A DNA stretch of 64,000 nt from Vreelandella neptunia. GTDB lineage: Bacteria; Pseudomonadota; Gammaproteobacteria; Pseudomonadales; Halomonadaceae. The stretch spans positions 248,001 to 312,000 of the forward strand of contig NZ_JAKVTW010000003.1 of the NCBI RefSeq assembly GCF_022489065.1. The letters run 5' to 3'. The notes beneath the pieces were generated by a model. The model was not told where the DNA came from. It saw only the letters and a program-made list of their open reading frames with translations, and ran no database searches. A program made the position numbers and the translations under genes. This document shows positions 58,385 through 64,000 of this stretch, piece by piece; the stretch's first letter is position 1, and every line of letters begins with the position of its first letter.

Positions 58385-58402
58385 CCGCTAGCCGTTATGA
58401 AA

Positions 58403-58425
58403 AGCGCCCTCAGGGCGCTTTTTTT
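58403..58425. terminator. Bidirectional rho-independent terminator
   Basis: AGCGCCCT and AGGGCGCT (58403-58419) form a GC-rich hairpin followed by a T-run on the plus strand. It lies between the chemoreceptor and the convergent lysE-type gene. Confidence 0.85.
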
Positions 58426-58445
58426 ATGAGCAATCAGCTAACGTT

Positions 58446-59060
58446 CTAACTAGCAGAAGAGGTAAGCGGCAGCCATACATGCTCAAACCCGATCGAAAAC
58501 GCCACGGCGACCAACAGCCCGGCCATTAGCCCATTAAAGCGCCTCACAACGGCTGGGTTTTTAATCCGCTGGCCGACCAAACTGCCCATCACTACGTAAC
58601 TGCCAGGCGCGCCCGCGGCTAGCATGGCAAGCCCGAACGCCCACATCACTAGGCTAAGCCCATGAATGCCAGCGGCAGGAAATTGCAGTGTAGTAATCGG
58701 CAGGGTGGCGACAATGGCTTTGGGGTTCAGTAACTGCATGACTAACCCATCGCGATAACTAACCAGCCGAGGGGCGTTAGTGGGCGTGCTGAAATCGGCG
58801 TTGGAGCGGGCAATTTTGCAGGCCAGATAAATGATATAACTACACCCCAGGGCGCTTACGACCACCAGTGCGTCATCATTGATCCAGGCAGCGCCCGCCC
58901 AACCTAACACCAATAAATACGCCAGCATCGCCGTGCCCACGCCAAGGCAAAATCCCACCGACTGTCTGGCCTGGCCATTGATGCCCACGTTCAGGCCGAG
59001 CAGGTTCACAGGTCCAGGGGTATACATGACGCCCAGGGCATAGGCGATGATTGCTAACAT
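58446..59060 (-). CDS. LysE/RhtB-family amino-acid exporter, copy 2
   Basis: A 204-residue paralogue of the gene at 39268. Long identical blocks are seen (GPVNLLGLNVGINGQA, SVGFCLGVGTAMLAYLL, ITTLQFPAAGI), and a shorter linker between helices (SNADFSTPTNAPR) explains the length difference. It lies 24 nt from the AraC copy 2 gene. The pairing is the same as at copy 1, so the pair was duplicated as a unit. Confidence 0.9.
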   Translation of the reverse strand: MLAIIAYALGVMYTPGPVNLLGLNVGINGQARQSVGFCLGVGTAMLAYLLVLGWAGAAWINDDALVVVSALGCSYIIYLACKIARSNADFSTPTNAPRLVSYRDGLVMQLLNPKAIVATLPITTLQFPAAGIHGLSLVMWAFGLAMLAAGAPGSYVVMGSLVGQRIKNPAVVRRFNGLMAGLLVAVAFSIGFEHVWLPLTSSAS

Positions 59061-59084
59061 GGTAAAACCTCTATGCGTGTGGGA

Positions 59085-59915
59085 CTAGCGGGCGATATCG
59101 CGCTGATATTGGTGGGGCGTCATACCATAAATACGCTTGAAGCGGCGATTGAAATGGCACAGGTCGGCAAAGCCAAAGCGGAGTGCTACCTCGGTCAACG
59201 GGGCGTCCTGGTCGAGTGCGGCGCGGGCCGCATTGACCCGGCCATTCATCACGTATTGGTGCGGCGTCATGCCGAAATGCTGACGGAACAGACGCAAGAA
59301 ATGGTACTTGGACAGGTGTGCGGCCTGGCTGATGTCGTCCAGCGACATATCCGCTTCCAGATGCGCGTGGATATACTCCCGCGCCAAGCCCAGCAGGGCA
59401 TCCGGCCGGTGCGTAACCTGGCTGGGTTGCACATGGCCGCCCAGCTGCGCCGTCCGCTCTACTACCCGATAAAGCGCGTTCTCCTGATCGATGCAGCTGC
59501 CGACCTGGGAGGTCACCAAACGTGCCAGTTCGACAATGGCCTGGCGCAGTGGCGCATCCTGAATCAGCGTTTGATGGGAGCGGAAATCAGCGCCACGCGT
59601 GTGCCCCAGGGCATCGGCAAACAGCGGCTTCACCTGCTCCGGATGGGCGTAAACCATCAAATAATCCAGCGCTCGCTCGCCACCCGAATGCCCGTCGTGG
59701 ACTTCTTCCGGGTTGAATAGAATCACGTTGCCCGGTGGGCTACGGTGAAACTGGCCGCCGCTGAAAAAGTCCTGACGCCCGGCCAGCGTCACGCCAAAGG
59801 CATATTCCTCATGGGCGTGGGGAGCGTAGCTAAAATCCTCAATGGCCGCCTTCAGCACCGTCAGTGTCGGCACATGATGACTTTTGAAGAACTCAAACCG
59901 GCTGGCGTTGCTCAT
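59085..59915 (-). CDS. AraC-family regulator, copy 2
   Basis: A 276-residue paralogue of the AraC gene at 39955 with the same cupin (HAHEEYAFGVTLAGRQDFFSGG) and HTH segments (LSKYHFLRLFRQHFGMTPHQ). The two copies are the same length. Repeat R lies about 65 nt upstream, as in copy 1. It probably regulates its adjacent exporter. Confidence 0.93.
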   Translation of the reverse strand: MSNASRFEFFKSHHVPTLTVLKAAIEDFSYAPHAHEEYAFGVTLAGRQDFFSGGQFHRSPPGNVILFNPEEVHDGHSGGERALDYLMVYAHPEQVKPLFADALGHTRGADFRSHQTLIQDAPLRQAIVELARLVTSQVGSCIDQENALYRVVERTAQLGGHVQPSQVTHRPDALLGLAREYIHAHLEADMSLDDISQAAHLSKYHFLRLFRQHFGMTPHQYVMNGRVNAARAALDQDAPLTEVALRFGFADLCHFNRRFKRIYGMTPHQYQRDIAR

Positions 59916-59980
59916 GCCTACCTCTTCTGATGAAACCCAACACCTCGAAACACAACCCTAGATTAGGCCGTCAGCGCCAC

Positions 59981-60006
59981 GGATGCTTGTACATAATTGC
60001 TCATCA
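59981..60006. repeat. Repeat R, copy 2 (upstream of araC copy 2)
   Basis: GGATGCTTGTACATAATTGC followed by TCATCA. It is close to copies 1 and 3 and lies directly before the lipoprotein gene at 60055. Confidence 0.8.
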
Positions 60007-60054
60007 ACTGTGCAATGATGGCCTATCGATAGTGAACACCACCAAGGGGCCGTC

Positions 60055-61119
60055 ATGAAAAAGCTCTTTTCGCTGGTGGTTGTGCTGGTGTTGGCTGGCT
60101 GCGCCGCCATGGAGCCGCATGCGGAGCGTGACGTCCAGCGCGACGCCGGTCTGGCCATCCAGGAGATCTACGAGCAGGCGCTGCCGACGCTGTCCGAGGA
60201 CAAGCAGCGCCACTTTGCTCAGCGGCTTTACCGCCTGACTGGCGAGCAGCGCTGGCGGGCCCTCAATCACGTTTACGGCGAGCGTCTACTGGCGCGACTC
60301 GAGGAGGACATCGTCGGCCTGGCCGAGCCCGGGTACGCGGCTGCCCGCAGCCGGGCGATCGTTGCCAACTATTCGCAGCGCACGGCCAAGCAGCGTGCCC
60401 GGCGCGCCATGCTGGGTGAGTGGGGGGAGATCGCCTTCGCCCGGGGGCTGCTGTTCAGGCTGGTCCAGGCCGAGTACCACGGCCTGCTGCCGACCATTGA
60501 GAACCACGAGCGGGCGCTGGGCTACCAGGCAGAAGTTGACTGGGCGGCCTTCTTGACCGACCCCGCGGTGATCGGGATCTATGCCGCTCAGGTCGCCAAC
60601 CAAGCGTACTTCCTGCACCAGCTCGGCGTGATGGATCTGCGCCGGGAGGTGGAGTCGGCCTTCCGACGCCACTACCCGCCTGATCGAGTCGCCGGGCTCG
60701 ACGACGCCGAGTACCGTAACTGGCTCTATGGCCTGACCCACTTCGTCATCGCTGACAGCCGCTACTACCAGCGGAAGGTGGACCCAGAGGTGCACGCTTG
60801 GGTGCTGGAAGCGCTAGAGCGGGAGACGGCCGACATTATGGCCCGGGCCACGGCCGACATCCAAGCCGAGGTGGCATTGGCCTTCCTGCTTGCCGACCGC
60901 GAGGATCACCCGCTGGTGGGACGGGTGCGCGAGGCGCTGGTGGCGGCAGTGGACCCGGCCAGCGGCATCATCCCCTCGTCCTCGGGGGAAAAGGGGCTGG
61001 CGGGTGGTGAACACCGCAACGTTCTGGCGATCATGGTGTTGCGCTGGCCGGGCCGCCTGCATCCCGGCCCCGACCTCTCTGACGCGCTTGGCGGGCGCTC
61101 AGCCGAATGCTGTACATAA
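60055..61119 (+). CDS. Lipoprotein of unknown function, GC-rich, C-terminus cut by repeat R
   Basis: A 354-residue protein with a lipobox (VLAGCA, Cys about residue 16) giving an exported lipoprotein. The mature part is helical (QRHFAQRLYRLTGEQRWRAL, HFVIADSRYYQRKVDPE). It may belong to the DUF3541 family, a tentative assignment from memory. Codon use is clearly more GC-rich than the neighbours, suggesting transfer. The last residues (about AECCT) are encoded inside repeat R copy 3, so the original C-terminus was probably lost there. Confidence 0.65.
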   Translation: MKKLFSLVVVLVLAGCAAMEPHAERDVQRDAGLAIQEIYEQALPTLSEDKQRHFAQRLYRLTGEQRWRALNHVYGERLLARLEEDIVGLAEPGYAAARSRAIVANYSQRTAKQRARRAMLGEWGEIAFARGLLFRLVQAEYHGLLPTIENHERALGYQAEVDWAAFLTDPAVIGIYAAQVANQAYFLHQLGVMDLRREVESAFRRHYPPDRVAGLDDAEYRNWLYGLTHFVIADSRYYQRKVDPEVHAWVLEALERETADIMARATADIQAEVALAFLLADREDHPLVGRVREALVAAVDPASGIIPSSSGEKGLAGGEHRNVLAIMVLRWPGRLHPGPDLSDALGGRSAECCT

Positions 61120-61130
61120 TTGCTAATCAG
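61105..61130. repeat. Repeat R, copy 3 (downstream of lipoprotein)
   Basis: GAATGCTGTACATAATTGC followed by TAATCAG. It continues as CTGTGGGAGAATAA, like the sequence after copy 1. No araC adjoins it, so it looks like the detached far side of the copy 2 region. Confidence 0.8.
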
Positions 61131-61220
61131 CTGTGGGAGAATAACGAATGAGCTCTGTGCGAAGTGAGCGATCAAGGCCACCAGCGCGTTAACTAACGAT
61201 TACCCAGCGAGACCCCATTA

Positions 61221-61652
61221 ATGCACTACCGCACCATGACCATCAACGACTATGACGCCGCCATTGCCCTATGGAGCGAGAGTGAAGGCGTGAGGATTCG
61301 CGACGCCGATTCACGCCAAGGCATCGAGAAGTACCTGCTGCGCAATCCCGGCCTGAGTTTTGTGGCAGAAGCAGAAGAGGGGCTGGTGGGCACGATCATG
61401 GCGGGCCACGATGGCAAGCGCGGCTATGTGCAGCACTTATCGGTGGCAGATTCTCACCGCCGGTTAGGCATCGCCACACGGCTGGTTAGCCTTTGCCTGG
61501 AAGCATTGAAGAACGAAGGTATCCAAAAATCACACTTGATGATTCTTCCCGAGAACGAAGCCGCCCAGACGTTTTGGGCAAGCCAAGGCTGGGCGTACCG
61601 ATCCGATATTCTGCTCTATTCGTTTGTTAATGGAGATAACCACAACGTTTAA
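61221..61652 (+). CDS. GNAT-family N-acetyltransferase
   Basis: A 143-residue acetyltransferase with the acetyl-CoA-binding motif VADSHRRLGIATRLV and the C-terminal ENEAAQTFWASQGW segment, as in YpeA-type proteins. The substrate is unknown. Its first 91 nt are repeated, truncated, at 51795. The gene 3' end overlaps the convergent SnoaL-like gene by 4 nt. Confidence 0.9.
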   Translation: MHYRTMTINDYDAAIALWSESEGVRIRDADSRQGIEKYLLRNPGLSFVAEAEEGLVGTIMAGHDGKRGYVQHLSVADSHRRLGIATRLVSLCLEALKNEGIQKSHLMILPENEAAQTFWASQGWAYRSDILLYSFVNGDNHNV

Positions 61653-62038
61653 CCAAGCTGAGCCTCAATCGCGGCTTTATCAATGACCGACCAGACCTCC
61701 CTAATTTTGTTATCGCTAAAGAGGTAGAACGCGTTCTCGCAAAACGTCACTTTTTTGCCACCCACCGCAAGGCCGAGAAAGCTACCTTTGGGTGTGACAT
61801 CGAATCGCAGCCTGCACGCGACATGGGGTGAGTCAACGGCCAAAAGCTCAATATTGAAGTGAAGATCTGGTATCTGCTCGTAATCGGCTTCCAGCATGGC
61901 GCGATAGCCATCAACGCCTAGGTGCTTACCGTTGTGGTGGGCATCGTTATGCACGAATTGGTCAAGGCTCGTCCAATCCTGATTATTGAGGCAGGTGATG
62001 TAATCACGGTAGGTTGCTTCCAGGTCACGTTTGTTCAT
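61649..62038 (-). CDS. SnoaL-like (polyketide-cyclase-type) protein
   Basis: About 129 residues of the SnoaL/NTF2-like superfamily (YRDYITCLNNQDWTSLDQFV, HLGVDGYRAMLEADYEQIPD). The role is unknown. The ATG at 62038 has GGAG upstream; the frame continues to 62080 without family-like sequence. Confidence 0.82.
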   Translation of the reverse strand: MNKRDLEATYRDYITCLNNQDWTSLDQFVHNDAHHNGKHLGVDGYRAMLEADYEQIPDLHFNIELLAVDSPHVACRLRFDVTPKGSFLGLAVGGKKVTFCENAFYLFSDNKIREVWSVIDKAAIEAQLG

Positions 62039-62137
62039 CCTGGTTCTCCTTTCCTGGGCAGGCGTGAAGGCATTCGCCAAGGGTACATAGGCTCAGTATC
62101 ATAAGCAGCCTAAACCAAACCACAGAAGTCATCATTC

Positions 62138-62473
62138 ATGTCGTGCCCACCTTGCCCCCATTGCCAATCCGAATTCGTCTATCAGGATCAAAGCCTGTTC
62201 ATCTGCCCCGAGTGCGCCCACGAATGGAACCCTGCTGAGGTTCAGGCGGAAGACACCGTCACGGTAAAAGATGCCCACGGCACGCTGTTAGCGGAAGGCG
62301 ACAAGGTAACGATGATCAAAGACCTCAAGGTCAAAGGCAGCTCACTGGTACTCAAGGTGGGCACCAAAGCCGTGATCAAGCGATTAATGGACAGCAAAGA
62401 TCACCAGCTGGACTGCAAGGTCGATGGCGTCGGCGACATGATGGTGACCGCCCACTTTGTGAAGAAGGCCTGA
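62138..62473 (+). CDS. yjdM: Zinc-ribbon protein YjdM (PhnA-like)
   Basis: A 111-residue protein with an N-terminal zinc ribbon (CPHCQSEFVYQ then CPECAHEW) and a C-terminal SH3-like domain (DKVTMIKDLKVKGSSLVLK, IKRLMD). It matches E. coli YjdM (once called PhnA), which is not a phosphonoacetate hydrolase. Its function is not established. The window's phosphite genes are 6 kb away and separately organised. Confidence 0.92.
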   Translation: MSCPPCPHCQSEFVYQDQSLFICPECAHEWNPAEVQAEDTVTVKDAHGTLLAEGDKVTMIKDLKVKGSSLVLKVGTKAVIKRLMDSKDHQLDCKVDGVGDMMVTAHFVKKA

Positions 62474-62579
62474 ATGATCGCTTAATCCGTGTCCACTTTT
62501 GCTGGGCAAGATCAATGGAACTGTTAGCCCAACCCGATAGCATCGTTCTTATACAGGCTAAAAAAGGATTACCTACTCG

Positions 62580-63593
62580 ATGAAAGCATTTCAAATTGGC
62601 GAACAACACAGCACCAACACCTTAAGTGCCACCACACGACCAGAACCTATCGCAGGTCCTGGAGAAGCCATCATTGCGCCACGACTAGTCAGCCTAATCA
62701 GCCGAGACATACAAATACTCACCGGCACATACGGCCCATTACAAGACCCTAAGCGCGTGCCTGGCACAGAAGGCGTGGGCGATGTAATTGCGGTTGGCGA
62801 AGGCGTAACAGAGGTCAGCGTTGGCGACCGCGTGGTGTGTGGTCACTTTGCTAACTGGCGCGAAGGCCCTTTCAGTGCCAATATTTTCTCCCACGACATT
62901 GGCATCACCCACGACGGCTGGCTAGCTGAAAAAATCCTGCTGCCTGCAGCGTCACTCATTCGCTTACCTGACAACATCCCAGATCAAGACGCAGCGGTTC
63001 TCGCATCCGCAGGGCTGACCGCTTGGAACGCACTGGTAGAAACCTCCAACATAAAAGCGGGTGACCTCGTGCTGTGCCTTGGCACTGGGGGCGTGTCTTT
63101 AGCCGCGTTAAAAGTAGCGAAAATGCACGGTGCACGAGTAGCGATCACCTCATCAAGCGACGAGAAACTCAGCGTTGCTCGTGAACTGGGTGCAGACATC
63201 ACCATCAACTACAAACAATACCCAGATTGGCCTGCCGAGCTAATGAAGCAAACTAACAACCAAGGTGCCGACATCATCGTCGAAACTGGCGGGCAAGACA
63301 CCCTAGGCCATTCCGTTGCCGCGGCGGCCGTTAATGGTCGAATCGTTATCATCGGTGTTACCCCAGGGCAGAACTCACCGATCCCCAACTACATCAGCTT
63401 CATCACCAAAAACATCACCATCAAAGGGATCGCCAACGGCAGCCGCGCCATGTTCGTCAACTACATCAACGCACTGGCAGCAAACGACAGCACTGCCCTC
63501 ATCAGCAAAACCTTTGACTTTGACGACGCCCCAGAAGCCTACCGCTTCCAAGCTGCCGCCAAACACATCGGCAAAGTACTGATCAAATTCTAA
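62580..63593 (+). CDS. MDR-family NAD(P)-dependent oxidoreductase
   Basis: A 337-residue medium-chain dehydrogenase/reductase. It has the N-terminal GroES-like domain (GVGDVIAVGEGVTEVSVGDRV) and the nucleotide-binding motif LCLGTGGVSLAALKVAK. The zinc-binding Cys cluster of alcohol dehydrogenases is absent, so it is a quinone-oxidoreductase/zinc-independent type. The substrate is unknown. It is convergent with the partial LysR gene, the two ending next to each other. Confidence 0.88.
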   Translation: MKAFQIGEQHSTNTLSATTRPEPIAGPGEAIIAPRLVSLISRDIQILTGTYGPLQDPKRVPGTEGVGDVIAVGEGVTEVSVGDRVVCGHFANWREGPFSANIFSHDIGITHDGWLAEKILLPAASLIRLPDNIPDQDAAVLASAGLTAWNALVETSNIKAGDLVLCLGTGGVSLAALKVAKMHGARVAITSSSDEKLSVARELGADITINYKQYPDWPAELMKQTNNQGADIIVETGGQDTLGHSVAAAAVNGRIVIIGVTPGQNSPIPNYISFITKNITIKGIANGSRAMFVNYINALAANDSTALISKTFDFDDAPEAYRFQAAAKHIGKVLIKF

Positions 63594-64000
63594 TCACGAC
63601 GCAGTCAACTGAGGCTCATTCACCACCACCGCGTCACGCAAGGTTTCAGCGAAGCTTGCCAGGGCGGGTGTCCAGGTTTCGGGTTCGGGGGCGACAAAAT
63701 AGGTATCGATATTGGCGATGGAGGTGGGCAGTGCCAGCGTGTGAATCCCGAACCGGTGCTGGTGGGCTTCAACCGTCCCACGGGGGAGCACCGTGTAACC
63801 CATCCCCGCAGCAACGCAGCCAAGCATCGCATCCAGTGAACCAAACTCGAAGATCCTGCCCGCATTAACACCCTGTGAGGCCAGCATCAGCTCAATACGC
63901 TGGCGGTAGCTGCACCCCTGGCGAAACGCCAAGAACGCAGACGTCAGCAGCGCTTGTGAAGAGGGCATCTTCGTCATCGGCGTTGAGCCGACTAAGACAA
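63594..64000 (-). CDS. LysR-family regulator, C-terminal part
   Basis: The minus frame is open to the window edge, so only the C-terminal ~134 residues are present; an internal ATG at 63977 is not the true start. The sequence is the LysR effector domain (FGSLDAMLGCVAAGMGYTVLPRG). The gene's N-terminal HTH lies beyond the window. Confidence 0.85.
   Translation of the reverse strand, partial: VLVGSTPMTKMPSSQALLTSAFLAFRQGCSYRQRIELMLASQGVNAGRIFEFGSLDAMLGCVAAGMGYTVLPRGTVEAHQHRFGIHTLALPTSIANIDTYFVAPEPETWTPALASFAETLRDAVVVNEPQLTAS

Noticed and set aside
60286..60795. Antisense ORF inside the GC-rich lipoprotein gene
   Set aside because: High GC content lengthens random ORFs; the plus-strand frame has a lipobox and a clear start.

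Overview
The window looks like a chromosomal segment of a halophilic gammaproteobacterium of the Halomonas/Vreelandella type. The basis is gene order and protein similarity recalled from known families: TPR lipoprotein / hemA-prfA-prmC, an E. coli-like Lrp, and a Pseudomonas-type trpI/trpBA locus. Base composition is moderate, with AT-rich (about 21.8-22.7 kb) and GC-rich (about 60.0-61.1 kb) patches that suggest acquired DNA. I saw no tRNA, rRNA, CRISPR array, transposase or replication origin.

Layout. 0-5.8 kb: housekeeping (TPR lipoprotein, hemA, prfA, prmC, lrp, moeB). 5.8-9 kb: two divergent bactofilins, one with a ZipA-like membrane anchor, and a chemoreceptor. 9-10.5 kb: a methyltransferase and a small phosphodiesterase. 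10.5-19.9 kb: a coherent cluster with a rubredoxin/reductase fusion, an [24 protein letters not shown] flavoprotein, a nitrate/sulfonate-type ABC importer with a Tat-exported binding protein, a NifA-like sigma-54 activator, an OsmC-like protein and a nitroreductase. Its two divergent intergenic regions carry the same ACAATGTCGACA inverted repeat, flanked at activator-like distances by three sigma-54-type promoters. This is my best candidate for an undescribed system. Its substrate is unknown; an organosulfur or organonitrogen compound is a guess from the protein families.

20-35.7 kb: mixed accessory genes, including a metallopeptidase, an autoinducer-synthase-like acyltransferase in AT-rich DNA, a PstS-like/porin/GGDEF-EAL operon, a glycerophosphodiesterase, a membrane-fused PQQ-type sugar dehydrogenase, a VIT transporter, a frameshifted small gene, an aldo/keto reductase with a LysR regulator, and a BrnT/BrnA-type toxin-antitoxin pair. 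35.7-38.8 kb: trpI and trpBA. 39-49.8 kb: a LysE/AraC pair, then an eight-gene operon for uptake and oxidation of an amine-type substrate, with a divergent LysR regulator.

49.8-62 kb is a mosaic. It holds a decayed gene copy, a truncated acetyltransferase copy, a complete ptxABCDE phosphite-oxidation operon with a possible Pho box, a chemoreceptor, a second LysE/AraC pair, and a lipoprotein gene lying between two copies of a short repeat that also occurs upstream of the first araC. A 91-nt direct repeat (the 5' end of an acetyltransferase gene) brackets the block from ptx to the lipoprotein. The window ends with a zinc-ribbon protein, an MDR oxidoreductase and a partial LysR gene.
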